Shown one piece after another: positions 29,804-38,967 of a DNA stretch of 64,000 nucleotides. The DNA lies in the NCBI RefSeq assembly GCF_013359725.1, contig NZ_JABFMW010000013.1, forward strand, positions 38,052 to 102,051. The letters run 5' to 3'. This DNA comes from Pseudarthrobacter sp. C4D7 (GTDB taxonomy: Bacteria; Actinomycetota; Actinomycetes; Actinomycetales; Micrococcaceae). The notes beneath the pieces were generated by a model. It was not told where the DNA came from, searched no databases, and worked only from the letters and a program-made list of their open reading frames with translations. The translations under genes and the position numbers were made by a program. Within the stretch, counting starts at the first letter, position 1. The number at the start of each line of letters is the position of its first letter.

Positions 29804-31135
29804 ATGGCCCCTGTCCTACTCTTCATCCTCGGCGTCGTCTTCGTCGCCGTTGGCATCGCCGCGTCCATCGCGCTCCACGAAGTGGGCCACCTGGTCCCCG
29901 CCAAGCTCTTCAAGGTCCGCGTCACCAAGTACATGATCGGGTTCGGACCCACGCTCTGGTCGCGCCGGAAGGGCGAAACCGAGTACGGCGTGAAGGCCGT
30001 GCCGCTGGGCGGTTACGTCTCCATGATCGGCATGTACCCGCCCAACAAGGAGGACGGCTCGGTCCGGCCCTCCAGCACCGGCATGTTCCAGACATTGGCC
30101 ACCGAGGCACGTTCCATGGCCCACGAGGAAGTGGGGCCGGGCGATGAAAACCGGGTCTTCTACCGGCTGCCGGTCTGGAAGAAAGTCATTGTGATGCTGG
30201 GCGGGCCGGCCATGAACATGATCCTGGGCGTGCTGCTCACCGCCGTGCTGCTCATGGGTTTCGGTGTTGCCACGGCCACCACCACCATTTCTGACGTTTC
30301 CAAATGCCAGGTGGCCGCAGGGCAGACGGTCGACCCCGATTCCGCCGACTGCCAGCTGACCCCCGCCGCTGCGGCAGGCCTGAAGCCCAATGACACCATT
30401 ACCTCCTTCGACGGCAAACCCGTCACCCGGTGGGACCAGTTGACGGAGTGGATCCGCGCGTCCGCCGGCAAGGAGGTGGCCATCACCGTGCAGCGGGACG
30501 GCCAGCCGGTCTCCACCACCGTGACGCCGGTGCTGTCGGCCCGGCCGGTGATGGGAAGCGACGGCCGCCAGGCCACCGACGCCGCGGGCAACCTGCAGTA
30601 CCAGGACGTCGGATTCCTTGGCATCGGTGCGCAGACCGCACTGGTGCCCCAGCCGGCGTCGTCCGTCCTGCCCATGGCGGGGGAGAACATCCGCCAGGTG
30701 GCCGGCGTCATCTTCAACCTGCCGGCCCGCGTGGTGGGCGTGGCCAAGGCCGCGTTCAGCGAAGAGCCGCGCGATCCCAACGGGCCCATCAGCGTGGTGG
30801 GCGTGGGCCGGGTGGCAGGCGAGGTGGCAGCCATGGAGGCCGTTCCGATGCAGTCGCGGGTAGCGACCCTTGTGGGCCTGCTGGCCGGCCTGAACTTCGC
30901 CCTTGCGGTGTTCAACCTGATCCCGCTCCTGCCGCTGGACGGGGGCCACGTTGCGGGCGCCCTGTACGAGGGTGTGCGGCGCAGGGTGGCAAAACTGCGC
31001 GGACGGCCTGATCCGGGGGCCTTCGACATTGCCAAGCTGCTGCCCGTCACGTACGTGGTGGCTGCTCTGCTGATGGGCATGAGCGCGCTGCTCATCTACG
31101 CGGACATCGTAAAACCGGTCAATCTCTTCGGTTAG
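29804..31135 (+). CDS. rseP: Site-2 (RIP) membrane metalloprotease
   Basis: Intramembrane zinc protease of the M50 family that performs regulated intramembrane proteolysis of anti-sigma factors and other membrane substrates (Rip1 in mycobacteria). The 443-residue product has the zinc motif HEVGH at 25-29 in the first membrane helix, a PDZ domain in the middle (AAAGLKPNDTITSFDGKPVTRWDQL) and the second metal-binding motif PLDGGH with D379. The start ATG at 29804 has a weak, distant AGGAAG. Lies between dxr and ispG as in many actinobacteria. Confidence 0.93.
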   Translation: MAPVLLFILGVVFVAVGIAASIALHEVGHLVPAKLFKVRVTKYMIGFGPTLWSRRKGETEYGVKAVPLGGYVSMIGMYPPNKEDGSVRPSSTGMFQTLATEARSMAHEEVGPGDENRVFYRLPVWKKVIVMLGGPAMNMILGVLLTAVLLMGFGVATATTTISDVSKCQVAAGQTVDPDSADCQLTPAAAAGLKPNDTITSFDGKPVTRWDQLTEWIRASAGKEVAITVQRDGQPVSTTVTPVLSARPVMGSDGRQATDAAGNLQYQDVGFLGIGAQTALVPQPASSVLPMAGENIRQVAGVIFNLPARVVGVAKAAFSEEPRDPNGPISVVGVGRVAGEVAAMEAVPMQSRVATLVGLLAGLNFALAVFNLIPLLPLDGGHVAGALYEGVRRRVAKLRGRPDPGAFDIAKLLPVTYVVAALLMGMSALLIYADIVKPVNLFG

Positions 31136-31150
31136 CCCCCTTATATCGGT

Positions 31151-31179
31151 TGATTTCCATAAATCAGCCAAATCTGATT
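31151..31179. promoter_or_regulatory. AT-rich palindromic operator before the SatD-like gene
   Basis: In a short AT-rich stretch, TGATTT-CCAT-AAATCA (31151-31166) overlaps AATCAG-CCAAAT-CTGATT (31162-31179), two interlocked perfect inverted repeats, with further TGATT copies to 31182. The base composition differs sharply from its surroundings. Likely promoter/operator of the following gene, which itself encodes a helix-turn-helix. Confidence 0.5.
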
Positions 31180-31212
31180 GATTAAGCAGTTTCAGCCGTT
31201 TATGGTTGATCT

Positions 31213-32055
31213 ATGTTCGTCATGACCATTGACCAGCGCGGAAGCACCGGCGACCAGGACCGCGTTCCGGACCTGCTCCGCCAAGTGGCTGGCCTCGACC
31301 TGCCTGGCGGGGAACCACCGGTGTTCGACCGTTCCGTAGGAGATGAAGTCCAGGGGGTGGTGCGGGACGCCTCCGACGTGGTGGAGATAGCCCTGCACGC
31401 GCTTCGCAGCGGTCGCTGGTACGTCGGGATCGGCATCGGAACAGTATCCCTTGCCCCGCATGCCAGCCCCCGGGAAGGCGCCGGGACCGCTTTCGTGGCC
31501 GCCCGGAAGGCCGTTGAGCTGGCCAAGGGCGCCGGTGCCCAGGTGCCGTTGTCGGTGGTGCCCGGCATGATGGCAGGTGCAGGGGCCGGAGGTGCCGCTG
31601 CCACGGAAGGGGTGCAGGCATGTGCCAATGCGGAAGCGGTCCTCAGGCTGCTGGGCCGGCTCGTCCAGGACCGCACGGACGCCCAGTGGCGGGTGGTGGA
31701 TGCCTTGCACCGCCTGGGTGTGCGCGGCCAGGGGCCCGGGCGGCATGGCAGCCAGAAACAGGTTGCCCGTGAACTCGGCGTCTCGGAGCAGTCGGTGAGC
31801 CGTACCGTGCTCCGCTCCGGCTGGCAGGAAGAATGGGCAGCCAGGCCGGCCGCGTCCATGCTCCTTGGTCTTGCAGACTCCCTCCTGGCTGGCGACCATC
31901 GGGGCGCGGGCGGACAGGACAGTGCTGCACAGCTGGGTGATACTGCACAGCCTAATGACACTGCGAAGCTTGGTGGCACTGCGCAGCCTGGTTTCACTGC
32001 GCAGCCGGAACCGGCCGGCGGGGTTGCAGCGGACCGGACGGAAGGACAGGCATGA
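31213..32055 (+). CDS. SatD-like protein with C-terminal helix-turn-helix
   Basis: 280-residue protein. Residues about 3-110 resemble the SatD family: a first strand ending in TIDQRGS, then FDRSVGDEVQGVV and WYVGIGIGTVSL, then AFVAARKAVELAK, a cyclase-like fold with acidic D residues. A helix-turn-helix follows at about 180-212 (GSQKQVARELGVSEQSVSRTVLR), and the last 50 residues are degenerate TAQP-type repeats. Role unknown; the combination suggests a nucleotide-responsive autoregulator. The downstream membrane gene overlaps by four bases. Confidence 0.7.
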   Translation: MFVMTIDQRGSTGDQDRVPDLLRQVAGLDLPGGEPPVFDRSVGDEVQGVVRDASDVVEIALHALRSGRWYVGIGIGTVSLAPHASPREGAGTAFVAARKAVELAKGAGAQVPLSVVPGMMAGAGAGGAAATEGVQACANAEAVLRLLGRLVQDRTDAQWRVVDALHRLGVRGQGPGRHGSQKQVARELGVSEQSVSRTVLRSGWQEEWAARPAASMLLGLADSLLAGDHRGAGGQDSAAQLGDTAQPNDTAKLGGTAQPGFTAQPEPAGGVAADRTEGQA

Positions 32056-32636
32056 CCGTACTTTGGGTGGCAGTGGCTCTGGTGGTGGCCGGTTTTGCCG
32101 GCTGGCCGGTCACGGCCCTGGTCTTCAGGCTTGCACGAACCATTGATGACAGGGCGGATGCCGTCAAGGCCGCCGGGGAAGCCCGCAGGGCGGAAGAGGA
32201 TCCGTCGGCTGACGTCACCGTCGATGCACCCTCCGCTGGTTCCCCCGGGGGGCCAGGGGGAGGGGCCGGGCCCGCCGCGGATCCGGTTCCCGGTGATGCC
32301 AGTGCCCCGGGTGCCCAGGCGGTGGACAGCGAACTGACCGCCCCTCCCGGCCGGCCTGGAGTGGGCAATCCTGCGGCCGGACCCCTCCCCGCCGGCCAAC
32401 GCATCCTGAGGGGCGGGGCCATCATCGGCGTGCTGGAGCGGCTGGGGGTGTGCCTTGCCATCCTTGCCGGGCAGCCCGTGGCTATCGCCTATATCGTTGC
32501 CATCAAGGGCCTGGGCAGGTTCGCCGAACTGAAGGAGACGCCGGTCGCGGCCGAGCGCTTCATCATCGGGACCCTTACGTCAATGCTGTGGGCGGCCGGA
32601 ACCGCTGCCGCCGTCAAGGTACTGTTCCTCCACTGA
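32052..32636 (+). CDS. Small membrane protein partner of SatD-like protein (DUF3307 C-terminal-like)
   Basis: 194-residue protein: one N-terminal hydrophobic helix (about 4-26), a long Pro/Gly/Ala-rich linker, and a C-terminal two-helix block from GAIIGVLERLGVCLAIL to AYIVAIKGLGRFAELKE and ERFIIGTLTSMLWA. From memory, that C-terminal block resembles the end of DUF3307 proteins, which often sit beside SatD genes; the N-terminal DUF3307 part is missing. Starts by ATGA overlap with the SatD-like gene, so the two products are co-translated. Function unknown. Confidence 0.65.
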   Translation: MTVLWVAVALVVAGFAGWPVTALVFRLARTIDDRADAVKAAGEARRAEEDPSADVTVDAPSAGSPGGPGGGAGPAADPVPGDASAPGAQAVDSELTAPPGRPGVGNPAAGPLPAGQRILRGGAIIGVLERLGVCLAILAGQPVAIAYIVAIKGLGRFAELKETPVAAERFIIGTLTSMLWAAGTAAAVKVLFLH

Positions 32637-32673
32637 ATCTCCTGCACTGAAGCTCCTGCACTTGACCGTCCTG
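32631..32673 (+). repeat. three-copy imperfect tandem repeat
   Basis: Three units of 14, 14 and 15 bases beginning CACTGAA, CACTGAA and CACTTGA and each ending TCCTG. The first copy contains the stop codon of the upstream gene. Probably a local duplication; no function is evident. Confidence 0.6.
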
Positions 32674-32743
32674 CACCGGGCGGTCCGGGGCTCGACGTCT
32701 CTTTCGCCGCAGGGAATGGGCGGTACCTGGCCGGCCATGGCGA

Positions 32744-32749
32744 TAGGGT
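32744..32749 (+). promoter_or_regulatory. candidate leaderless -10 box of yciI-like gene
   Basis: TAGGGT, then six bases, then the ATG at 32756. No ribosome-binding site precedes the ATG. Confidence 0.4.
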
Positions 32750-32755
32750 AGCGGT

Positions 32756-33049
32756 ATGACAGTTTTTGCCGTTGAGTACGTTTATGCCGCCGATTCCACC
32801 GAAACCCGCAATCAGGTTCGTCCCGCGCACCGGGAATGGACGGGTGGTCTCGCGGAGGACAGCGTCATCGTAGCCAGCGGCCCCTACGGCGACGGCGCGG
32901 GTGCCCTGCTGATTTTCAAGGCGTCTGATGAAAACGCCCTCAACTCGATCCTCAAGCAGGACCCGTTCGCCGAAGCCGGCGTGATCGCCGGAACCCGCAT
33001 CACCGAATGGTCCCCGGTAACCGGCATGCTGGCCGGGATCTCCGCGTAG
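32756..33049 (+). CDS. YciI family protein
   Basis: 97-residue single-domain protein of the YciI (YCII) family, a ferredoxin-like fold with a conserved His-Asp pair. Visible features are FAVEYVYA at the N-terminus, [25 protein letters not shown] with the conserved H, and [20 protein letters not shown]. Its substrate is unknown; YciI proteins have been linked to dehalogenase- or lactonase-like chemistry in a few cases. It precedes ispG by 35 bp and may share its transcript. Confidence 0.85.
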   Translation: MTVFAVEYVYAADSTETRNQVRPAHREWTGGLAEDSVIVASGPYGDGAGALLIFKASDENALNSILKQDPFAEAGVIAGTRITEWSPVTGMLAGISA

Positions 33050-33084
33050 CCGCCTTTATTACCCTTTCAACCCAAGGAGTCCAC

Positions 33085-34251
33085 GTGACCTCGGTCAGCC
33101 TGGGAATGCCGTCAGCACCCCCGCCCGTCCTTGCCCCCCGCCGCAAGACGCGCCAGATCAAAGTCGGCTCGGTAGGCGTAGGGTCTGATTTCCCCATCAG
33201 CGTGCAGTCAATGACCACCACGCCCACCACGGACATCAACGCAACCCTGCAGCAAATAGCCGAGCTCACCGCGTCCGGCTGCGACATCGTCCGCGTGGCC
33301 TGCCCCTCCGCCGACGATGCTGAGGCGCTGCCGATCATCGCCCGGAAATCCCAGATCCCCGTCATCGCGGACATCCATTTCCAGCCCAAATACGTGTTCG
33401 CGGCTATCGAGGCAGGCTGCGCAGCGGTGCGGGTAAACCCCGGAAACATCCGCAAGTTCGATGACCAGGTGAAGGAGATTGCCGCCGCTGCCAAGGACCA
33501 CGGCACCTCCATCCGCATCGGGGTCAACGCCGGATCGCTGGAACCAGGCATCCTCAAGAAATACGGCAAGGCCACACCGGAAGCGTTGGTCGAATCAGCG
33601 GTCTGGGAAGCATCGCTGTTTGAGGAACACGGCTTCCACGACTTCAAGATCTCCGTGAAGCACAACGATCCCGTCATCATGGTGGCCGCCTACGAGATGC
33701 TGGCTGAAAAGGGCGACTGGCCGCTGCACCTGGGCGTTACCGAGGCCGGGCCTGCCTTCCAGGGCACCATCAAGTCCGCCACGGCCTTCGGGGCGCTCCT
33801 CTCCCGCGGTATCGGCGACACCATCCGGGTGTCCCTTTCGGCACCGCCGGTGGAGGAGATCAAGGTGGGCAACCAGATCCTCCAGTCCCTGAACCTTCGG
33901 CCGCGCAAGCTGGAGATCGTGTCCTGCCCCTCCTGCGGCCGCGCCCAGGTGGACGTGTACACGCTGGCGGAGCAGGTCACCGCCGGCCTCGAGGGGATGG
34001 AAATCCCGCTGCGCGTCGCTGTCATGGGCTGCGTGGTGAACGGCCCCGGTGAGGCCCGCGAAGCGGATCTGGGCGTTGCCTCGGGCAACGGCAAGGGCCA
34101 GATCTTTGTGAAGGGCGAAGTCATCAAGACTGTTCCCGAGAGCGCAATTGTTGAGACACTGATCGAAGAGGCGATGCGTATCGCGGAAGAGATGGGGGAG
34201 GCCGATGGCGAAGATGCTGTCAAGGGTAGCCCCGTGGTTAGCGTCTCGTAG
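33085..34251 (+). CDS. ispG: 4-hydroxy-3-methylbut-2-en-1-yl diphosphate synthase
   Basis: Iron-sulphur enzyme of the MEP pathway converting MEcPP to HMBPP. The 388-residue product has the N-terminal TIM barrel ([40 protein letters not shown]) and the C-terminal domain with cluster ligands C281 and C284 ([11 protein letters not shown]) and C316 in [11 protein letters not shown]. The GTG at 33085 has AAGGAG five bases upstream; the longer frame from 33007 lies in the yciI gene. Its 3' end overlaps the next gene by 47 bp. Confidence 0.95.
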   Translation: MTSVSLGMPSAPPPVLAPRRKTRQIKVGSVGVGSDFPISVQSMTTTPTTDINATLQQIAELTASGCDIVRVACPSADDAEALPIIARKSQIPVIADIHFQPKYVFAAIEAGCAAVRVNPGNIRKFDDQVKEIAAAAKDHGTSIRIGVNAGSLEPGILKKYGKATPEALVESAVWEASLFEEHGFHDFKISVKHNDPVIMVAAYEMLAEKGDWPLHLGVTEAGPAFQGTIKSATAFGALLSRGIGDTIRVSLSAPPVEEIKVGNQILQSLNLRPRKLEIVSCPSCGRAQVDVYTLAEQVTAGLEGMEIPLRVAVMGCVVNGPGEAREADLGVASGNGKGQIFVKGEVIKTVPESAIVETLIEEAMRIAEEMGEADGEDAVKGSPVVSVS

Positions 34252-35104
34252 GGACGCGGCAGACCCTCCGGGGCTGTCCGTCCGCACCCTCGATGGCCAG
34301 GACACCCCAGCCCTGACAACGCTGGCACGGCAGGATCCCGTCGCCAATGTGTTCATCCTGGCGCACCTGCGCGCCACAGGGACGGCGGCGCCCACCAGTG
34401 GTGGGGCCGGCGTCATCGGAGTTTTCGACGACGGCGTCCTCGCCGGAGCGTGCTGGGCCGGAGCCAACCTGGTTCCGGTCCAGCTCGATCCGGCTCTCGC
34501 GTCCCTGGTAGCGGAGGCTGCCAACAGCTCAGGCCGCCGTTACGCCTCTGCTTTCGGGCCGGCGGACGCGGTCCTGGCCCTGTATTCAGCGCTGGCCGAG
34601 TTGGGCCACCGGGCCCACGAGGTTCGGGCGGACCAACCGCTGATGGTTATTGATGGGCCGCCCCTGGTCCAGCCCAATCCCGGCCTGGCGCCTGGAAACC
34701 TTGCGGACTTCGACCGCATCCTGCCTGCCTGCGCCGCCATGTTCGAGGAAGAAGTGGGATATTCGCCCTACCTCGGCGGCAGGGAGTTTTACAGCCGCCG
34801 CGTCGAGGGCCTGATCCGGCAGGGGCACTCCATGGTGCACCTCAATGGTGCCGGCGAGGTGGTGTTCAAAGCCGAGCTTGGGGCCGTCACGGACGATGTC
34901 ACCCAGGTCCAGGGTGTCTGGATGAACCCGCTGTTCCGCGGCCAGGGCCTGAGTGCGGGCTACATGTCGGCGGTGGTGGACAAGGCACGGCAGATAGCGC
35001 CGGTGACCAGCCTGTACGTCAACGGCTTCAACACCAGGGCCAGGTCCACCTACGAACGCGTTGGCTTCCGCCAGGTGGGCACCTTCGCTACAGTTCTCTT
35101 CTAG
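34205..35104 (+). CDS. GNAT-family acetyltransferase with DUF4081-like N-terminal domain
   Basis: 299-residue protein. The N-terminal half (about 25-150) resembles DUF4081 ([30 protein letters not shown]), and the C-terminal half is a GNAT domain with the acetyl-CoA loop [21 protein letters not shown] and [32 protein letters not shown]. Acceptor unknown. ATG at 34205 has a strong GGGGGAGG ribosome-binding site inside ispG, giving a real 47-bp overlap. The ispG-GNAT order is common in actinobacteria. Confidence 0.85.
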   Translation: MAKMLSRVAPWLASRRDAADPPGLSVRTLDGQDTPALTTLARQDPVANVFILAHLRATGTAAPTSGGAGVIGVFDDGVLAGACWAGANLVPVQLDPALASLVAEAANSSGRRYASAFGPADAVLALYSALAELGHRAHEVRADQPLMVIDGPPLVQPNPGLAPGNLADFDRILPACAAMFEEEVGYSPYLGGREFYSRRVEGLIRQGHSMVHLNGAGEVVFKAELGAVTDDVTQVQGVWMNPLFRGQGLSAGYMSAVVDKARQIAPVTSLYVNGFNTRARSTYERVGFRQVGTFATVLF

Positions 35105-35143
35105 CCGGCGGTTGCCGGACGAAAGCAGAATATTGGGGGAAAC

Positions 35144-35899
35144 GTGAAGAAGTCCGTGCTGGGAACTTTTGGGGCCTGTGCCCTTGTGGCCGTGGGAATG
35201 TCCGCGTGTGGGGGAGCCGGGCCCCAGGCTGCGGAATCCGCTCCTGCCGCATCTGCCGGCCCGGCAGCATCAGCTGCCTCAACGCCAACGCCAACCCCAA
35301 CACCCACCGCCAAGGCGTACACAGCCGACGAACTGGCGGCCATCGTGGGCCAGGTGCGGGACGCTGCCGACCGGAGGCTGTCGGTCCTGCCAAGCGGCGA
35401 CATCAAGACCACGCTGGACCAGACCAAATCGATGCTTGCCTCCATCGACGTCAAGCCGGCGGAGTGCAAGGAACTCGCGGCCGCAAGCACAGTGCCCTCT
35501 GTGGACGGTGCAACCATGGCAGTTGGCAAGAGCACAGACGCCGGCACCGGTGCCGTCACAGCGCTGTCCCTGGTTGCCGGCCTGGACCAGGACTTCCTGG
35601 CCCGGATCAAGGATCAGCCGGCCCAGTTGGCGAAGTGCTCGTCCATGACCATGGCCGTCTCGGGCATGGAGGTGGCCGTCACTGTCACTCCGGTGGAGGG
35701 AGTCGGCAGCGTGCCCGGCACCTTCGCCTACCGCACGGACACCGCGCTTCCGGATGGGCAGAAGCAGTCAACGGTAACCGCGCAGGTGGTCCAGAAAGGC
35801 GTCGTGGTGACCTCGGTGGCGTCCGGAGGCGCCAGCGAGGATGACGCCGTCCGGCGGGCAGGGGCGCTCCTGGACGCCGCCGGCGCTTTGGTGAAGTAA
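35144..35899 (+). CDS. Putative secreted lipoprotein
   Basis: 251-residue protein, family not recognised. Residues 1-22 form a lipoprotein signal peptide (KK, hydrophobic core, MSAC lipobox with C22), followed by an Ala/Pro/Thr-rich linker and a folded domain of about 190 residues with three Cys (EC, KC). The domain resembles the sensor-type or PknH-like extracellular domains only in general layout. GTG at 35144 has GGGGGA upstream. Anchored outside the cytoplasmic membrane. Confidence 0.7.
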   Translation: MKKSVLGTFGACALVAVGMSACGGAGPQAAESAPAASAGPAASAASTPTPTPTPTAKAYTADELAAIVGQVRDAADRRLSVLPSGDIKTTLDQTKSMLASIDVKPAECKELAAASTVPSVDGATMAVGKSTDAGTGAVTALSLVAGLDQDFLARIKDQPAQLAKCSSMTMAVSGMEVAVTVTPVEGVGSVPGTFAYRTDTALPDGQKQSTVTAQVVQKGVVVTSVASGGASEDDAVRRAGALLDAAGALVK

Positions 35900-35999
35900 C
35901 TCCCGAGGTGACGCACCAGGCCTTGTGAGGTTTCACCTGCCACCAGCCTGAACGCTGCATCCACCTGCGGGTAAGCGGATTCCCGAATAATAAAAACAC

Positions 36000-36029
36000 T
36001 TGTCAAACGTGTGCACCATCACATAGGTT
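36000..36029 (+). promoter_or_regulatory. proS promoter
   Basis: TTGTCA (36000-36005), an 18-base spacer and TAGGTT (36024-36029), in a locally AT-rich stretch after the lipoprotein gene. Transcription would start near 36036 and give a leader of about 270 nt before the proS start. Confidence 0.55.
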
Positions 36030-36101
36030 CAATCTAGCTGCGCTGGAAGTGGGGTGGGCGGTCTCACCAGTCCTCACCAGTACTCAGGCGATAACGGCGT
36101 C

Positions 36102-36170
36102 GAGCCACGCCCGGATGCAATGACCAGCCCTATTGGGGGGCCAGGGGCTTTGTATTCCCGGGCGTGGCTC
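36102..36170 (+). ncRNA. structured leader element upstream of proS
   Basis: In the 408-bp gap between the lipoprotein gene and proS, bases 36102-36114 pair perfectly with 36158-36170 (13 bp). The 43-base loop holds an inner 5-bp helix (36126-36130 with 36144-36148). No T-box antiterminator motif, known riboswitch core or ORF is seen. The rest of the gap (35900-35999 and 36171-36307) holds only the promoter at 36000. Candidate cis-regulatory RNA; class unknown. Confidence 0.5.
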
Positions 36171-36307
36171 TACTGCTTTCCCGGAGTGGTCCACGGGGGC
36201 CGACGGCACAGCCAGTCCGTACCGTCTGTTCTCTGCCGGTAGATTAGTACCCAGACGAATTGTCCGGCCCTGCTGACCCAGCACTTCCCCAGAAACGGAT
36301 ACCACCC

Positions 36308-38119
36308 GTGGTCCTACGACTCTCCCAGCTTTTCCTGCGCACGCTGCGCGAAGACCCCGTCGACGCCGAGGTTGCCAGCCACAAACTCCTGGTCCGTGCC
36401 GGCTACATCCGCCGCGCCGCCCCCGGCATCTACACCTGGCTGCCCCTGGGGCTCAGCGTCCTGCGCAAGGTTGAGGAAATCATCCGCGAGGAAATGACGG
36501 CTATCGGCGCCCAGGAAGTCCACTTCCCGGCCTTGCTGCCCAGGGAGCCCTATGAAGCCACCAACCGGTGGACCGAGTACGGCGAGGGCCTGTTCCGCCT
36601 GCAGGACCGCAAGGGCGCAGACTACCTGCTCGCCCCCACGCACGAGGAAATGTTCACGCTCCTGGTCAAGGACCTGTACTCGTCCTACAAGGACCTGCCG
36701 CTGAGCCTGTACCAGATCCAGAACAAGTACCGCGATGAGGCACGCCCCCGGGCAGGGCTCCTGCGCGGCCGTGAGTTCATCATGAAGGATTCCTACTCCT
36801 TCGATGTGGACGACGCCGGCCTGGACGCCAGCTACGCAGCGCACCGTGCCGCCTACCTGAAGATTTTCGAACGCCTTGGACTCGAAGTGGTGCCGGTAGC
36901 GGCCACTGCCGGTGCCATGGGCGGGTCCAGGAGCGAGGAGTTCCTGTTCCCCACCGAGATCGGTGAGGACACGTTCGTCCGTTCCGCCGGCGGCTATGCG
37001 GCCAACGTAGAGGCTGTCACCACGGTGGTCCCTGATCCGATTGACTTCAGCAATGCCCCCGCCGCAGAAGTCCTGGACACCCCGGACACGCCCACCATCG
37101 ACACCCTGGTTGCCGCGGCGAACCGGATTGCCCCCCGGGCAGAGGCCGACGGCGGCGCCTGGGCTGCCGCTGACACGCTCAAGAACGTGGTCCTCGCCGT
37201 TACGCTGCCCACCGGTGAGCGGCAGCTGGTGGTCATCGGAGTTCCCGGCGACCGCGCAGTGGACCTCAAGCGGGTCGAAGCCAACATCGGTTCCTTCCTG
37301 CCCATCGCGGGAGAGATCGGACTCGAACAGGCCGGCGAGGAAGACTTGAAGAAGCAGCCGCTGATCGTCAAGGGCTACCTGGGCCCGGGCCTTGCCCTGG
37401 ACCAGGCACTCCTCGGCGCCGAGAGCGCCACGAAGCTCCTGTACCTGGTGGACCCGCGCGTGGTGAGCGGAACTGCCTGGATCACCGGCGCCAATGAGGC
37501 CGGCAAGCACGTCTTCGGCCTCGTGGCAGGCCGCGACTTCACCTGGGACGGCGTCATCGAGTGCACCGAAGTACGCGCCGGCGATCCTTCGCCGGACGGC
37601 TCCGGGCCCCTCGAGACCGCCCGCGGCATCGAAATGGGCCACATCTTCCAGCTCGGCCGCAAGTACGCCGAAGCCCTGGACCTCAAGGTGCTGGACCAGA
37701 ACGGCAAGCAGGTGGTGGTCACCATGGGTTCCTACGGTGTCGGCGTCACCCGCGCGGTTGCGGCACTGGCCGAAGCCAACCATGACGACCGTGGCCTGGT
37801 CTGGCCCCGCACGGTGGCTCCCGCCGACGTGCACGTGGTGGCCGTCGGCCGCGGCGAGGACATCTTCCAGGCAGCTGAGAAACTCTCGGCGGATCTCGAA
37901 GCAGCAGGCCTGTCGGTCATCTACGACGACCGCCCCAAGGTATCGCCGGGCGTGAAGTTCGGCGATGCGGAACTGGTGGGCGTCCCCACCATCCTGGCCG
38001 TTGGCCGCGGACTGGTGGACGGCGTCGTGGAAATCAAGGACCGCCGCAGCGGTGAGGCAGAGAACATCGAGGTGGGCAAGGCCGTCGACTACGTGGTCAA
38101 CGCCGTCCGCAACCAGTGA
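36308..38119 (+). CDS. proS: Prolyl-tRNA synthetase
   Basis: Charges tRNA-Pro. The 603-residue product is the bacterial type with an INS editing domain: class II motif 2 region [19 protein letters not shown] and [25 protein letters not shown], the INS domain at about 235-390, motif 3 [14 protein letters not shown], and an anticodon-binding C-terminal domain. The start is GTG at 36308 ([15 protein letters not shown] by family alignment); the frame reaches 36260 without support. The ribosome-binding site is weak, which with the structured leader hints at translational control. Confidence 0.95.
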   Translation: MVLRLSQLFLRTLREDPVDAEVASHKLLVRAGYIRRAAPGIYTWLPLGLSVLRKVEEIIREEMTAIGAQEVHFPALLPREPYEATNRWTEYGEGLFRLQDRKGADYLLAPTHEEMFTLLVKDLYSSYKDLPLSLYQIQNKYRDEARPRAGLLRGREFIMKDSYSFDVDDAGLDASYAAHRAAYLKIFERLGLEVVPVAATAGAMGGSRSEEFLFPTEIGEDTFVRSAGGYAANVEAVTTVVPDPIDFSNAPAAEVLDTPDTPTIDTLVAAANRIAPRAEADGGAWAAADTLKNVVLAVTLPTGERQLVVIGVPGDRAVDLKRVEANIGSFLPIAGEIGLEQAGEEDLKKQPLIVKGYLGPGLALDQALLGAESATKLLYLVDPRVVSGTAWITGANEAGKHVFGLVAGRDFTWDGVIECTEVRAGDPSPDGSGPLETARGIEMGHIFQLGRKYAEALDLKVLDQNGKQVVVTMGSYGVGVTRAVAALAEANHDDRGLVWPRTVAPADVHVVAVGRGEDIFQAAEKLSADLEAAGLSVIYDDRPKVSPGVKFGDAELVGVPTILAVGRGLVDGVVEIKDRRSGEAENIEVGKAVDYVVNAVRNQ

Positions 38120-38910
38120 TCTCCGGTTTCGAGTCGATCCAGCTCACCACGCTCATCCTGATCGTGGTGGCTGGATTCGCTGCCGGCTGGGTTGATGCGG
38201 TGGTGGGCGGCGGAGGCCTGATCCAGTTGCCCGCGTTGCTCCTGGTGCCGGGCATCGCGCCCGTGCAGGCGCTGGCAACCAACAAGATGGGCTCCATCTT
38301 CGGCACTGCCACCAGCGCTGCCACGTATTACCGGAGGGTGAAGCCGGACCTCCGCACCGCCGTTCCCATGGCCGTCATCGCCCTTGCCGGCAGTTTTGGC
38401 GGGGCGAGCCTTGCGGCCACCCTGCCGTCCGGGCTGTTCAAGCCCATCATCGTGGTGGCGCTGGTCGCCGTCGCGCTTTTCACCGCGCTCAAGCCCAGCG
38501 TTGGAGAGCTGACGGCGCTGCGCCACGAGGGCCGCAAGCACTACGTCGTGGCCTGCCTCATCGGCATGGTGATTGGCTTCTACGACGGTCTGATCGGTCC
38601 CGGGACGGGATCCTTCCTGGTCATCGCCCTGGTGTCCGCCATGGGGTATGCGTTCCTCGAAGCGAGCGCCAAGGCCAAGATCGTGAACATGGCCACCAAC
38701 GCGGGTGCGTTGCTGTTCTTCCTGCCGCATGGCTCCATCCTGTGGGGCATCGGGCTGCTGCTTGGGGCTGCGAACATGGCCGGCGGCTACCTGGGTGCGC
38801 GGACCGCCGTGCAGCAGGGCAGCAAGTTTGTGCGGGTGGTCTTCCTGGTGGTGGTCGCAGCCCTCATCGTCAAGCTTGGCTACGACGTCTGGCAGGAAAA
38901 CTTCGCCTGA
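38116..38910 (+). CDS. TSUP-family (TauE/SafE-like) membrane transporter
   Basis: 264-residue protein with about eight hydrophobic segments. It has the TSUP signatures [22 protein letters not shown] near the N-terminus and [20 protein letters not shown] in the second half, an inverted pair of the same motif. The family exports sulfite, sulfoacetate or other organosulfur anions; the substrate here is unknown. It starts with a GTG overlapping the proS stop by four bases (GTGA), an unusual coupling with a tRNA synthetase. Confidence 0.85.
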   Translation: MISGFESIQLTTLILIVVAGFAAGWVDAVVGGGGLIQLPALLLVPGIAPVQALATNKMGSIFGTATSAATYYRRVKPDLRTAVPMAVIALAGSFGGASLAATLPSGLFKPIIVVALVAVALFTALKPSVGELTALRHEGRKHYVVACLIGMVIGFYDGLIGPGTGSFLVIALVSAMGYAFLEASAKAKIVNMATNAGALLFFLPHGSILWGIGLLLGAANMAGGYLGARTAVQQGSKFVRVVFLVVVAALIVKLGYDVWQENFA

Positions 38911-38955
38911 TTCCCGCCCCGGAAACTGGTCCTCGTGGCGAAGGCCTGCCCGGCG

Positions 38956-38961
38956 TAGCAT
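38956..38961 (+). promoter_or_regulatory. candidate leaderless -10 box of PLP decarboxylase gene
   Basis: TAGCAT, six bases, then the ATG at 38968. No ribosome-binding site is present. Confidence 0.45.
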
Positions 38962-38967
38962 GCACGT

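Noticed and set aside
35913..35940. Possible CRP-type site TGTGA...TCACC after the lipoprotein gene
   Set aside because: The half-sites are only four bases apart and one is imperfect.
36036..36308. T-box or known riboswitch in the proS leader
   Set aside because: No T-box antiterminator sequence, TPP, cobalamin or ydaO core could be recognised; kept only as an unclassified structure.
36314..37834. 506-codon frame antisense to proS
   Set aside because: Shadow of proS in high-GC sequence; no motif or ribosome-binding site.
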